From the NCBI GenBank assembly GCA_029558835.1, contig JAKQDH010000098.1, positions 55,615 to 119,614 of the forward strand: 64,000 nt of DNA, in the 5' to 3' direction. Within the stretch, counting starts at the first letter, position 1. The number at the start of each line of letters is the position of its first letter. Under the pieces are notes generated by a model. That model worked only from the letters and a program-made list of their open reading frames with translations, made no database searches and was not told the origin of the DNA. A program made the translations under genes and the position numbers. Source of the stretch: Planctomycetota bacterium (GTDB taxonomy: Bacteria; Planctomycetota; Phycisphaerae; UBA1845). Of this stretch, positions 46,137-56,531 are shown one piece after another.

Positions 46137-47015
46137 ATGACTATATTGGAGCGAATCGCAGCTGACAAACGGCGTACGGTTGAGGGAGCCCGCCGGCGGT
46201 GCCCGCTGGCGCAGTTGCAGACAGCCGCGGCCACCTGCCCGCCGCCCCGCGACTTCGCCGGCGCCGTTGCCGGGAGCATTCCGACGCGCCCGGCGACGAC
46301 CACCGTGCCTGCGGCGCCGCAGGTCACGGGATTCCACGCCGCTTGCCCCCCTGCCGGACCGCGGATCATCGCCGAGATCAAGAAGCGTTCACCGTCGGCC
46401 GGGGTGTTGGTGGCCGACTTCGACCCGGTCGCGATCGCCCGGCAGTACCACCGCCACGGTGCGGCCGCCCTGAGCGTGTTAACCGACGAGCCGTACTTCG
46501 GTGGCCGACTGGAACACATCGCGGCCGTCAAGGCGGCCGTGCCCCTGCCCGTGCTCCGCAAGGACTTCATCATCGACGATTACCAACTCTACGAGTCTCG
46601 CGTGGCCGGTGCCGATGCCGTGCTGCTGATTGCGGAAGTGCTCGGGGCGGCTCGGATTGCCGAGTTGCTGCCCGTCTGCCACCGCCTGACGCTGGCTGCC
46701 TTGGTTGAGGTGCACAGCGAGGACAACCTGCGGGCGGTGCGCGCCGCGCTCGGCGACCCGGCCGTCGGACACTACCTGCTCGGCATCAACAACCGCGACC
46801 TCACGGTACAGCGCACAGACTTGAGCACCACGGCCCGCCTGGCCGCCACGCTGCCACCCGGCGTGCCGTTCATCTCGGAAAGTGGAATCCACACCCGCAC
46901 CGACGTCCTCGCCGTCGGGCAGGCAGGTGCGTGTGCGGTCCTTGTTGGTGAGATTATGCTCCGGGCACGCGATATCGGCGAGAAGCTGCGCGAGCTGCGT
47001 GGGAGTGGTGAGTAG
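46137..47015 (+). CDS. trpC: Indole-3-glycerol-phosphate synthase
   Basis: The 292-aa TIM barrel has MTILERIAADKRRTVEGARR, RIIAEIKKRSPSAGVL, AALSVLTDEPYFGGRLEHIA, VPLPVLRKDFIIDDYQLYES, AALVEVHSEDNLRAVRAAL, GINNRDLTVQRTDLSTTARL, and FISESGIHTRTDVLAVGQAG. It makes indole-glycerol phosphate in tryptophan synthesis. At about residues 25-70 there is a longer, low-complexity linker (RPATTTVPAAPQ) between the N-terminal helix and the first strand, which accounts for its length above the usual 260. No other trp genes are near. Confidence 0.95.
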   Translation: MTILERIAADKRRTVEGARRRCPLAQLQTAAATCPPPRDFAGAVAGSIPTRPATTTVPAAPQVTGFHAACPPAGPRIIAEIKKRSPSAGVLVADFDPVAIARQYHRHGAAALSVLTDEPYFGGRLEHIAAVKAAVPLPVLRKDFIIDDYQLYESRVAGADAVLLIAEVLGAARIAELLPVCHRLTLAALVEVHSEDNLRAVRAALGDPAVGHYLLGINNRDLTVQRTDLSTTARLAATLPPGVPFISESGIHTRTDVLAVGQAGACAVLVGEIMLRARDIGEKLRELRGSGE

Positions 47016-47136
47016 CGAGTGCGGAAGGCAAAAGGCAACAGGTAAGAGGTAAAAGAACCCGGATCGGGGGCCGCTAATCCGATCCGCGACGTGGCGGAAC
47101 GCCCCGAGGATGGCCAACTGCGAGTAGGAAGTGACC

Positions 47137-47508
47137 ATGACAACCGACAGCCAGAAGGATTCGCCGGCCGCAGAGTTACTGGGCGGCATGATTGCGCCGG
47201 CCCTCCTCGTCCTCCTCGCCGTTTTCAACCTCGTCAAAGGCGAGGTATACTGGCCCATCATCAAAGAAGCCTACACATCGCGAGGAGAGTTCCGCGTGGC
47301 AGCAGGCGGACTTCTCGCAGCGACCAGCCTGCCGTGGGCATTCTGGGAGACTGTCCTCATGAAGCTTGGGTTCGCCGGTGTGCTCTTCAGTTGGCACTTC
47401 CTCGCCAATCACACGCGCATGGAGCGTTGGACCTACCCCGTCGGGATTGCAGGAGCCATCGTAGCGTTGGCGGGTATGGGCATCGCCGTCGTTGGCGCGC
47501 TGTGGTGA
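47137..47508 (+). CDS. Small membrane protein of unknown function
   Basis: The 123-aa protein has three hydrophobic segments: about 16-36 (IAPALLVLLAVFNLVKG), 70-90 and 98-120 (VGIAGAIVALAGMGIAVVGA). AGGAAG six bases before the ATG at 47137 supports this start over a GTG six bases earlier. No family recognised. It lies between trpC and a metal permease on the same strand. Confidence 0.65.
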   Translation: MTTDSQKDSPAAELLGGMIAPALLVLLAVFNLVKGEVYWPIIKEAYTSRGEFRVAAGGLLAATSLPWAFWETVLMKLGFAGVLFSWHFLANHTRMERWTYPVGIAGAIVALAGMGIAVVGALW

Positions 47509-47578
47509 AACACCGCTCCCTCGGCACTACAATCCGTGAAAGACCGCTGATCAGACCCGGCGGAAGGGGTCACCCGAG

Positions 47579-48940
47579 ATGGAGTTTCTGTCCACCTGGG
47601 CTGTCCAGACCTGGGGCGTCCTGGTGCAGGCCGGGCCGTGGTTGCTCGGTGGGTTCATCCTGGCCGGGTTCATCCACGCCTACCTGCCGATGGGCAAGGT
47701 CGCCCGGCACCTCGGGGCACCCAGGCTGGCCGGCGTGCTCAAGGCGTCGCTGATCGGCGTGCCGCTGCCGCTGTGCTCGTGCAGCGTCATCCCGGTGGCG
47801 GCCGCCCTGCGCAAACAGGGGGCGAGTCGCGGGGCCACCGCGGCCTTCCTGGTCAGCACGCCCGAAACCGGCGTGGACTCCATCTCGATCTCCTACGCCC
47901 TGCTGGGACCGTTCCTGGCGGTGCTGCGTCCGATCGCCGCATTCGTGACGGCCATGGTGGCCGGCTGCACGATCAACTGGTTCACGCGTGATCCGAGCCC
48001 AAGCGGGAGAATAGCGAATGGCGAAGAGCGAATAGCGAATGCAGAGGCGGGACGCTTGGCTGATCCGAGCCCGAGCGGGAGCGAGGGGCACGACGGGTGC
48101 ACACATGCGGTCATTGACTCGCCCCGGCCGGTGCGGCCTACCATCGCGCCCCAGCACAGTTGCTGCTCGCGTCCAGTCGCCGGAATCCCGACAATGCCCG
48201 TAGACACCAGCGCCTGCGGGGAATCGGGCACGGCATCGCGCCAGTCGCCGTCGCATTCCGAGCCGGCTCTGACCTGCTGCGGGCACACGACGTTGCCCGC
48301 TGCCACACCTGCCGTTTATCCCGACACCCATCGCGGTGGTTCCGAGCGCTGGCATCGTGTCGTACGCCGCCTGTCCGATTCGCGCATCGCGCGGGCCCTG
48401 CGCTATGGGCTCAGCGACATGTTCGCCGATCTGGGGCACTGGCTATTGCTGGGATTCGCGCTCGCGGGACTGATCTCGGCCCTGGTGCCGCCGGGTCTCC
48501 TCGAGCGTTACATTGGTGAGGGACCGCTCGCGTACCTCGTTACTCTCGCGGTTGCGCTGCCGCTCTATGTCTGTGCCACGTCATCGACACCGGTTGCGGC
48601 CGCTCTCATCGCCAAGGGCCTGAGTCCCGGCGCTGCGGTCGTGTTTCTGCTGGCGGGGCCGGCCAGCAACGCTGCGACGATGGTCATTGTGGCGCGCATG
48701 CTCGGGCGACGCGCCCTGGCGCTCTACCTGGCGAGCATTGTAATCACCGCCGTGCTGTTCGGCGTTGCCACCGATGCCCTGCTGGGCACCGCGGTCCTTC
48801 CGACCGTCACTACGCTTCATCACCACCACGCCGAAGCTGGCGGCGGCGCAGCCATCGCTGCCGTCGTTCTCATCGGACTCATGTTCACCGGTGTTGTCCG
48901 GCGAATGAGCCGTAGCGTCGCCCCGCTACGGGCGACATAG
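47579..48940 (+). CDS. SO_0444/ArsP-type permease, Cu/Zn or organoarsenical efflux
   Basis: The 453-aa protein is two related permease halves. The first (residues 1-135) has GPWLLGGFILAGFIHAYLPM, GVPLPLCSCSVIPVAAALRK and GATAAFLVSTPETGVDSISI; the second (about 270-453) has LGHWLLLGFALAGLISALVP, YVCATSSTPVAAALIAKGLS and GAAVVFLLAGPASNAATMVI. The CSCSVIPVA / CATSSTPVA pair is the substrate path of this family. A cysteine-rich linker (HSCCSRP, TCCGH) is normal for SO_0444-type transporters. The linker also contains two DPSPSG units from family D repeats and tandem GAATAGCGAA-like sequence. GGAAGGGG lies before the ATG. Confidence 0.85.
   Translation: MEFLSTWAVQTWGVLVQAGPWLLGGFILAGFIHAYLPMGKVARHLGAPRLAGVLKASLIGVPLPLCSCSVIPVAAALRKQGASRGATAAFLVSTPETGVDSISISYALLGPFLAVLRPIAAFVTAMVAGCTINWFTRDPSPSGRIANGEERIANAEAGRLADPSPSGSEGHDGCTHAVIDSPRPVRPTIAPQHSCCSRPVAGIPTMPVDTSACGESGTASRQSPSHSEPALTCCGHTTLPAATPAVYPDTHRGGSERWHRVVRRLSDSRIARALRYGLSDMFADLGHWLLLGFALAGLISALVPPGLLERYIGEGPLAYLVTLAVALPLYVCATSSTPVAAALIAKGLSPGAAVVFLLAGPASNAATMVIVARMLGRRALALYLASIVITAVLFGVATDALLGTAVLPTVTTLHHHHAEAGGGAAIAAVVLIGLMFTGVVRRMSRSVAPLRAT
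47991..48089 (+). repeat. Family D repeats and short tandem repeat inside the permease gene
   Basis: ATCCGAGCCCAAGCGGGAG (47991-48009) and ATCCGAGCCCGAGCGGGAGC followed by GAGGGGC (48063-48089) are two family D copies. Between them GAATAGCGAATGGCGAAGAG and GCGAATAGCGAATG form an imperfect 9-10-bp tandem repeat. The frame stays open, giving DPSPSGRIANGEERIANAE. Confidence 0.85.
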
Positions 48941-48965
48941 TGAAGAATGGAGCCGCGGCGCATCC

Positions 48966-48992
48966 TACATCGGCCACGGGGGGCCGACGCTA
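48966..48992 (+). repeat. Family B repeat, copy 3
   Basis: TACATCGGCCACGGGGGGCC followed by GACGCTA, matching copy 1 at 10470 with two changes. It lies between the convergent permease and citF genes. Confidence 0.75.
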
Positions 48993-49003
48993 CCGCCGCG
49001 CCG

Positions 49004-49031
49004 CAACTGACAACTGACGACTGACAACTTA
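49004..49031. repeat. Tandem heptamer repeat
   Basis: Four 7-bp units CAACTGA, CAACTGA, CGACTGA, CAACTTA in a row beyond the 3' end of citF. Confidence 0.8.
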
Positions 49032-49047
49032 TAGGCGACAGCCTTCG

Positions 49048-50649
49048 CTACGCCCCCACCTGCCGCACGGCGTCGATCACCGTACCGTCAACCCACTTAA
49101 TGACCGCCACGACCTTCTCCCCGAACTTCGGCCGTGCCGGCGCGCCGCCGCACATACTGTCGATTTCCTTCTTCAGATCATGAATCGAGCGGATCGGCAG
49201 GTCGGACCCCTTGACCGCATCAATGAGGTCCTGCCGGCGCGGGTTGATGGCGATACCGCGCTCGGTCACGATCACGTCGATCAACTCGCCGGGGCCCACA
49301 ACCGTCGTCACGCGGTCGAGGATCACCGGAATGCGGTCGCGCACGGCCGGGATGGGCAGGATGACGCACGGGCTGGACAGGCAGTTCTGCCACCCGCCGA
49401 TGCCGTGCAGCAGCTTGCCATCCGAGTGGGTCACCACGTTGGCGTTGAAATCGACGTCCACTTCCGTCGCCCCGAGCACGACGGCATCGACGAACGTGGC
49501 GAAGCAGCCCTTGCCGTGCCAATTGTAACTCGTAAACGGGCTGGTGTGCACGTGGCGCGGGTTATCGCGCATGGAGCGCACACCGTGCAGGTCGAAGGTC
49601 TGGCCGTCGAGGATGTAGTCGGTGAGCCCCTCCTCCAGCATCTGCACCAGGTACTTCGTGCTGCCGCCGCGGATAAAGCGGGCCTTGACGTTCGCCTGTT
49701 TCATGTAGTCCCGCAGGTAGATGGCGAACGCCAGGGAGGTGCCACCCGCCCCGGCCTGGAACGAGAAGCCGTCCTTCATGATCCCCGCCTCGCGGACGAA
49801 GCGGGCCGCCAGTTCGGCGATCAGCAGCCGGTCCGGGCTTTTGGTGAGCTCGGTCGTGCCGGAGATAATCTTGGCCGGGTCACCAATGCAGTCCATCACC
49901 ACGACCTGATCTACACAGTTGCCCTGGATTTGCCACGGCACGCAGGGGAACGGGACGAGGTTGTCGGTCACCATGATGACCTGGTCGGCATACATGGAGT
50001 CAACCAGCCCGAACCCCAGCCCGCCGCAGGCCGAGGGCCCCTTGACACCGTTGGCGTTGCCGAACGGATCGCACTCCGGCGCCGCCAGCACGGCGATGTC
50101 AATGTGGACTTCGCCGTCCTGCACCGCCTGCCACCGCCCGCCGTGGGAGCGCAGGACGCCGAGCCCGCGCATCTTCCCATAGGAGCAACGCTCCCCGATG
50201 GGCCCGTTCATGGAACCCTCGACGTGATGAATGACCCCGGCGTCCATCAACTCAATCAGCGGCGCGTGACAGGGGAAGCACGCGCTGGGGAACCAGATCA
50301 GGTCCTTGATGCCCAGTTCCGCCGCCGCCCGGAACAGCGGCACGGCCACCTTGTCACCATTGCGAAAGTGGTGGTGGGTGGAGATGCGCATGCCGTCGCG
50401 GACGCCGGCCTGCTGCAGGGCAACCTTGAAGGCGTCGATATTGGCGCGCTCGCCGCCGCCCTGCGTCTTGGCGTCCGCGACGACCTTGTTCCCATCAGCC
50501 GGGTAGTCTGCGCAGGACGGTACGGGCGGAGCAGCCTTGCGCCCGGTCGGCTTATACTTACCCACGCCCTGAAACGGGACGGCCGGCTGGCCATTGACAT
50601 GAGTGGGAACCAAGCGACCGGCCGCGTTCTCGACCAGTTTCATTGCCAT
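49048..50649 (-). CDS. citF: Citrate lyase alpha subunit (citrate:acetyl-ACP transferase)
   Basis: The 533-aa protein matches CitF through its length: GMRISTHHHFRNGDKVAVPL, ECDPFGNANGVKGPSACGGL, QGNCVDQVVVMDCIGDPAKI, FSFQAGAGGTSLAFAIYLRD, RFIRGGSTKYLVQMLEEGLT, DNPRHVHTSPFTSYNWHGKG, and SDGKLLHGIGGWQNCLSSPC. It exchanges acetyl on the acyl carrier for citryl, the first half of citrate cleavage. GGGAGG lies seven bases before ATG 50649. It is the last gene of the tricarboxylate operon, separated from the beta subunit by a DUF433/DUF5615 gene pair. The cit accessory genes citC, citX and citG are not in the window. Confidence 0.93.
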   Translation of the reverse strand: MAMKLVENAAGRLVPTHVNGQPAVPFQGVGKYKPTGRKAAPPVPSCADYPADGNKVVADAKTQGGGERANIDAFKVALQQAGVRDGMRISTHHHFRNGDKVAVPLFRAAAELGIKDLIWFPSACFPCHAPLIELMDAGVIHHVEGSMNGPIGERCSYGKMRGLGVLRSHGGRWQAVQDGEVHIDIAVLAAPECDPFGNANGVKGPSACGGLGFGLVDSMYADQVIMVTDNLVPFPCVPWQIQGNCVDQVVVMDCIGDPAKIISGTTELTKSPDRLLIAELAARFVREAGIMKDGFSFQAGAGGTSLAFAIYLRDYMKQANVKARFIRGGSTKYLVQMLEEGLTDYILDGQTFDLHGVRSMRDNPRHVHTSPFTSYNWHGKGCFATFVDAVVLGATEVDVDFNANVVTHSDGKLLHGIGGWQNCLSSPCVILPIPAVRDRIPVILDRVTTVVGPGELIDVIVTERGIAINPRRQDLIDAVKGSDLPIRSIHDLKKEIDSMCGGAPARPKFGEKVVAVIKWVDGTVIDAVRQVGA

Positions 50650-50763
50650 CACACTGTGCCTCCCGGCACGTCGTCAGCTCTCGGCAGGCCCGTTACGTAG
50701 CCCCCGCGGCGGGAGGCTCCGAACGCTCGGGCCGCTAACACTGGCGCTACGGGCGAGCATCCG

Positions 50764-51131
50764 TCACGCGTTGTCAGCCAGGCGCCGAATCCGCACGGCG
50801 CTCTCATCCGCAATCCACAACTGCCCCGCGAGGGGCTCCGCCGCCAACAAGCGCAAGACCAGGTCAAACACCGCCAGTACCTGCGCTCGCGACTGGCGTG
50901 CCGCGCGCAGCACGATCACCCCCGCATCCGCCTTCGTGGATAAGCTGCGCGCGTCGGCAAAGTCGAGATCCAGAGTGACCAGCACCCGACTCTCGTGCCG
51001 GCACGCTGTCAGTAGCGCCGCATCGGGCTGTCCGACCATGTCCTGGTCCCTGACGCTCAGGGCGTCGTATCCGCTGCGCCGCAGGCGCGCAACCACCTCC
51101 ACCGGGAGATTCTCATCCACCTTAAATCGCA

Positions 51132-51132
<1 letters not shown>
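50764..51132 (-). CDS. DUF5615 PIN-like protein (probable toxin)
   Basis: The 122-aa protein begins MRFKVDENLPVEVVARLRRS and contains LLTACRHESRVLVTLDLDFA and DAGVIVLRAARQS, the DUF5615 pattern with acidic residues like a PIN nuclease (DEN and TLDxDF). In many genomes it is paired with DUF433 proteins, and this is treated as a putative toxin-antitoxin system. Its ATG overlaps the stop of the DUF433 gene (TGATG). It lies inside the tricarboxylate operon between citDE and citF. Confidence 0.85.
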
Positions 51133-52627
<1,495 letters not shown>

Positions 52628-52649
52628 ATGCCCTTCAACCTGTAAACGC

Positions 52650-52812
52650 TCCCACGCATCGAAAAACGGACTGACGGGAAGGGGTGGCATGGCCAAGCGC
52701 AGCGCCGCCATGCCTGGCTCCCGGGACAGCCGCCACGTGCAGCCGCCGCATGCCGGCGCCCGCCACCGGCGGGCTTGGGCATGCCACCCTCCTGGTTTCC
52801 CGTTCGCGCGGC
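52650..52812 (+). repeat. Family A palindromic repeat, copy 3
   Basis: The core 52682-52789 has GGGTGGCATGGCCAAGCGCA and GCGGGCTTGGGCATGCCACC; outer arms include GAAAAACGGACTGACGGGA and CTGGTTTCCCGTTCGCGCGG. It lies between the MmgE/PrpD and citDE genes. Its middle part differs most from the other copies. Confidence 0.86.
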
Positions 52813-52892
52813 CCCCTCCAACACCACCTGACACAAGCCCCTCCGCTCCGGCCCGAGGGCAGAGTGAAGGGACATACCGCCCCCGGCGGCCG

Positions 52893-54266
52893 CTACCGAT
52901 CCGCCACCGTCAGCGCCATCAGTTTCCCCACGTCGGCCAGCTTCTCAGCCGACAGAACCGCGTCGCGCAATTGGCGGCGGCGCTTCTCGCTGAGCACCGG
53001 CTCCGCCAGCGCATTGAATTTCACGTCCAGATCCTCGATCGTCATCGGGTCACGCGGGTCGCCCTTGGGCACGTCCAACTGGTGCGTCACCTGGCGGCCG
53101 CCCGTCGTCGTAATCGTCACACGGGCACATTGTTTGGCCGGGAACGCCTTCTCGAACTCGGGATTGGCCACCACCTTGACTTTCTTCATCTGGGCCCGCA
53201 GGCGCTCGTCCCAGAGCTTCTTCTCCGTGAACTCCAGCGGCGTCACCCGCCCTTCCGCGACGGCGGCCGCGATACAGTAAGGCAGACTGTGATCCGCCGA
53301 TTCCTTGCTCTGGGGGTCGTACTTGGCCGGGTCCGACAGGATGTCCGCCGCCCGGGCGATCGACTCGATGAGCACCTGCTGCACGTCCTCCGCCTTCAAC
53401 TGGTGCTCGCGCATCAGGTGCAGCGTAGCCGACACCGGCGAGTGCATCAGTGCCTCGATGGGGTAACTCTTCATGCCGCAGTCCGTGATCATGAACCGGT
53501 CACCGAGCTTGTCCGTGATCCAACTGTAGTCCCACTTGGGCCCCAGGCAGTGTTCCATGCCCTCCTTGCCGTCGATGACACTCTCGGGCCCCGTGTAACC
53601 CCGCTGGGCGAGCAGGGCTGCCTCCACCCCGTCGCGCGTGGACAGCGGGCTGACGGTGTTCTTCATCATGGTCAGCTTGCCCGCCACGGCGCAGCCCAGC
53701 GTGAACCGATGACACGCGGCAATACCGATCGCGTGCTGAAGCTGTTGCCAGGAAAGGCCCAGCATGCGTCCCGCCACCAGCGGCGCGGCATACGCCATGA
53801 TCGTCGCATGGTGCCACCCGCGCTCCCTGATGCCGGGCACCCCGATGTGGCACAACCGCATCGTAATCTCATAGTCCAACACGATGCCCAATACGAGGTC
53901 CTTGCCGCTGAGCTTCTTCCACTCAGCAATGGCAAGCGGCGCGGAAATCAGATCGCTCGGATGCGATGGATCTTGTTTCCAATAAATGTCATTGTAGTCC
54001 ATCGCCCGGACCATCAGGGCATTAAGCAGACTGGCCGCGACGACGTTCATCCTGTCGCCGGCACCGATCACCGTGCACGGCCCGGCCGCCCCCAGGGCCC
54101 GGTAGTGGTCCGCGAAGATGCCCACATCGTGCATGCGACACGCGCCCAGCGCACAGCCCAGCGAGTCATACAGGAAGCGCTTGGCCGTTTCGACCGCCTC
54201 GGGCGTCAAGTGTTCGTACTTCAGGTCGCAGGCCCAGCGGGCCAGACGCTCCGTCAGTGTGCCCAT
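52893..54266 (-). CDS. MmgE/PrpD family protein (dehydratase/decarboxylase-like)
   Basis: The 457-aa protein matches the MmgE/PrpD family: LKYEHLTPEAVETAKRFLYD, SLGCALGACRMHD, NVVAASLLNALMVRAMDYND, HPSDLISAPLAIAEWKKLSG, AIGIAACHRFTLGCAVAG, MMKNTVSPLSTRDGVEAALL, KSYPIEALMHSPVSATLHL and ESADHSLPYCIAAAVAEGRV. Members include 2-methylcitrate dehydratase, iminodisuccinate epimerase and cis-aconitate decarboxylase. The exact reaction cannot be read from sequence, but the setting between aconitase and citrate lyase points to a tricarboxylate. AGGAGAGA lies before the ATG at 54266, 15 bp after the aconitase stop. Confidence 0.88.
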   Translation of the reverse strand: MGTLTERLARWACDLKYEHLTPEAVETAKRFLYDSLGCALGACRMHDVGIFADHYRALGAAGPCTVIGAGDRMNVVAASLLNALMVRAMDYNDIYWKQDPSHPSDLISAPLAIAEWKKLSGKDLVLGIVLDYEITMRLCHIGVPGIRERGWHHATIMAYAAPLVAGRMLGLSWQQLQHAIGIAACHRFTLGCAVAGKLTMMKNTVSPLSTRDGVEAALLAQRGYTGPESVIDGKEGMEHCLGPKWDYSWITDKLGDRFMITDCGMKSYPIEALMHSPVSATLHLMREHQLKAEDVQQVLIESIARAADILSDPAKYDPQSKESADHSLPYCIAAAVAEGRVTPLEFTEKKLWDERLRAQMKKVKVVANPEFEKAFPAKQCARVTITTTGGRQVTHQLDVPKGDPRDPMTIEDLDVKFNALAEPVLSEKRRRQLRDAVLSAEKLADVGKLMALTVADR

Positions 54267-54281
54267 TTCTCTCTCCTGGGC

Positions 54282-56258
54282 TCAGCCCATCTGCTTGATC
54301 TGTTCCGCCAGCAGTGCCTCGAAGCCCCCCTTTACCACAAGCTGCTGGGCCACGTCGCCCAACGGTGGAAACGCGTAACTCCTGCCGTCACACTCGATCC
54401 GCGCCCGCGTGAAGTCCACGATCGCACGCCACCCGGTGCGAATCGTCGGCGCCTTGTCGGCGGCAAACGTCCGCCGCAAGTCATCGACGAGCTTCGGGCA
54501 TTCGATCACGATGTACCCGTTGTTGAAGGCATTGCGGCTGTAGGTCTGGGAGAATGACCCGGCGATCACCAGTTGCAGCCCGCGGAACTTCAGGGCCGTA
54601 GCAGCCTGCTCGCGGGAGGAGCCCGAGCCGAAGTTGTAACCGCCGACCAGGAGGTCACCGGCCCGGGCAAGCTGCTGGAACTTCGGGTCGTAATTGGCCA
54701 TCGCGACCTTGCCCATCTCCTCCGGGCTCAGCCCTTCCTTGTAGGTGTATTCCTTGCCGTAAATGCCGTCGGTGTTCAGATTGTCTTTGGGCACCAGCAG
54801 CAACTCGCCCTCGACGCGGGCGGGGAAGCCGGGCAGCGTCTTGACTTTGGCCGCCGGCGGCTCCGGCTTCGGCTGCACACGCACCTTGCTACCCCGCTCC
54901 AAAACCGCCCGCAGCTCCGCCGCGGTCCGCCCGCTGCCACCCGGCGGACCGGCGATCTTGCCCGCGATCGCCGCAGCGGTCACCACGGCCGGGCTGGCCA
55001 GGTACACAAACGAATCCGGCGCGCCCATGCGCCCCTTGAAGTTCCGGTTGGTGGCGCTGATACCCACTTCGCCGGAAGCCAATACACCTTCACCCAGCCC
55101 GATGCACGCCCCGCAGCCCGGCGGCAATGCAAGCGCCCCGGCCTGCAGCAGCGTGTCCCAGTAGCCGCGCCGCTTCGCCTCCTCCTGCACCTCACTCGAG
55201 GCGGCCGCCACGTAGAACTTCACGTGCGCCGCCACCTTATGCCCCGCCATCACGTGCGCCGCAACTTCAAAGTCCTCCAGCCGCCCGTTCACGCAGCTCA
55301 TCAGGAACGCCTTGTCGATACGCACGTTCTTGGCCTCGATCTCCGGCAACGAGGCAATGGTCTTCACCTCGTTGGGGCCCGCCACGAACGGCGTGACGGC
55401 CGCAAGGTCGAAATCCAGCTCCTTGGCGTAGAACGCGTCCGCATCGGCGGCCGGGGCATCCTCCAGAATCTCCTCGACCAGCTCGGCCGTCAGCCGCGGG
55501 TTCTCATCGCCACGCTGGACCATCACTTCGGCTCGCTGGAGCAGGTACTGCCGCGTCACCTCATCGCAGGGGAACACGCCGGCCAGCGCTCCCCACTCGG
55601 TGCTCATGTTGGCAATCGCCATGCGATCCTCGATGCTCAGACACGCCACGCCGCGCCCCGCGAACTCCACGCAGCAGTTGAGCACCTGGTCCTTGTTGAA
55701 CACGCCGATCAGGGTGATGATCACGTCCTTGCCACAGACGCCCGGCTGCAACTTGCCGCTGAGGTTGACGCGCACGACCTCGGGCACCTGCCACCACGTA
55801 CAGCCGGTTGCCCAGATGGCGGCCGCGTCCGTCCGCACCACCGGCGTTCCCAGGGCCGCCAGCGCCCCGTAGATGTTCGAGTGCGAGTCGCTCGCCACCA
55901 CGAACGTCCCCGGCTGTACGAACCCCTCCTCCAGCATGATCTGGTGCCCGATGCCGCGCCCCACCGGGTAGAACGACACACCGTACTTGCGGGCAAACGC
56001 CTCGATCTTGGCGTACTTGCTCAGGTTCTCCGGCGTGGTGTTCTGGATGTCATGATCCAGCGCAAAGACCGGCTGACCCGGATCCAGAATGCGCTGGGCG
56101 CCGATGCTCTGGAACTTCGGGATGACGGCCGAGGTGTTGTCATGCGTCATCACGTGAAACGGCCGAATGGAAAGGAAGTCCCCCGCCCGCACCACGTGCC
56201 CTTCGGCCAGCCCCACTGCAAAGCGCTGCGCAATCTTCTCTACCAGTGTCTGAGCCAT
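54282..56258 (-). CDS. Aconitase-family hydratase, single chain (homoaconitase/IPMI-like)
   Basis: The 658-aa protein has the large and swivel domains of the aconitase superfamily in one chain. Iron-sulfur ligands are in FLMSCVNGRLEDFEVAAHVM and PPGCGACIGLGEGVLASGEV, followed by ISATNRNFKGRMG. Other segments: FVVASDSHSNIYGALAALGT, and in the swivel domain VGGYNFGSGSSREQAATALK and YSRNAFNNGYIVIECPKLVD. The CxNGR and CGAC forms are nearer to isopropylmalate isomerase/homoaconitase than to standard aconitase, but the operon favours citrate/isocitrate. The start MAQTLVEKIAQRF at 56258 is used because the frame upstream runs into a family A repeat. Confidence 0.9.
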   Translation of the reverse strand: MAQTLVEKIAQRFAVGLAEGHVVRAGDFLSIRPFHVMTHDNTSAVIPKFQSIGAQRILDPGQPVFALDHDIQNTTPENLSKYAKIEAFARKYGVSFYPVGRGIGHQIMLEEGFVQPGTFVVASDSHSNIYGALAALGTPVVRTDAAAIWATGCTWWQVPEVVRVNLSGKLQPGVCGKDVIITLIGVFNKDQVLNCCVEFAGRGVACLSIEDRMAIANMSTEWGALAGVFPCDEVTRQYLLQRAEVMVQRGDENPRLTAELVEEILEDAPAADADAFYAKELDFDLAAVTPFVAGPNEVKTIASLPEIEAKNVRIDKAFLMSCVNGRLEDFEVAAHVMAGHKVAAHVKFYVAAASSEVQEEAKRRGYWDTLLQAGALALPPGCGACIGLGEGVLASGEVGISATNRNFKGRMGAPDSFVYLASPAVVTAAAIAGKIAGPPGGSGRTAAELRAVLERGSKVRVQPKPEPPAAKVKTLPGFPARVEGELLLVPKDNLNTDGIYGKEYTYKEGLSPEEMGKVAMANYDPKFQQLARAGDLLVGGYNFGSGSSREQAATALKFRGLQLVIAGSFSQTYSRNAFNNGYIVIECPKLVDDLRRTFAADKAPTIRTGWRAIVDFTRARIECDGRSYAFPPLGDVAQQLVVKGGFEALLAEQIKQMG

Positions 56259-56300
56259 GTCTACACTCCGCCCCCCGCACCCTCGCGCCCCACTGAATAG

Positions 56301-56466
56301 CTCCAGGCAATGGGAAAACCGACAGACGGAACGGGGTGGCATGGCCAAGTCCCGGCGCGCCGGGACCATGCTCTCCCCCGGTCGAACATGTGCCTGCTGC
56401 CAACGCATGCCGGCGCCTTCGGCTTGGGCATGCCACCCGCCTCCTCGTTTCCCGTTTGCGTGGTCC
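56301..56466 (+). repeat. Family A palindromic repeat, copy 4
   Basis: The core 56334-56438 has GGGTGGCATGGCCAAG and GCATGCCGGCGCCTTCGGCT followed by TGGGCATGCCACCC; outer arms GCAATGGGAAAACCGACAG and CTCGTTTCCCGTTTGCGTGG are imperfect inverted partners. The inner left arm is changed to TCCCGGCGCGCCGGGACCAT, itself a palindrome. It lies between the isocitrate dehydrogenase and aconitase genes. Confidence 0.87.
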
Positions 56467-56531
56467 TAAACCCCGTCGTCGATCCGCAGTACCGCCCGGC
56501 AACGATCAAGGTTCCACCGCGGCCGCGTTCG

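Noticed and set aside
49004..49031. Possible CRISPR-like array
   Set aside because: Units are seven bases with no spacers; no cas genes are in the window.
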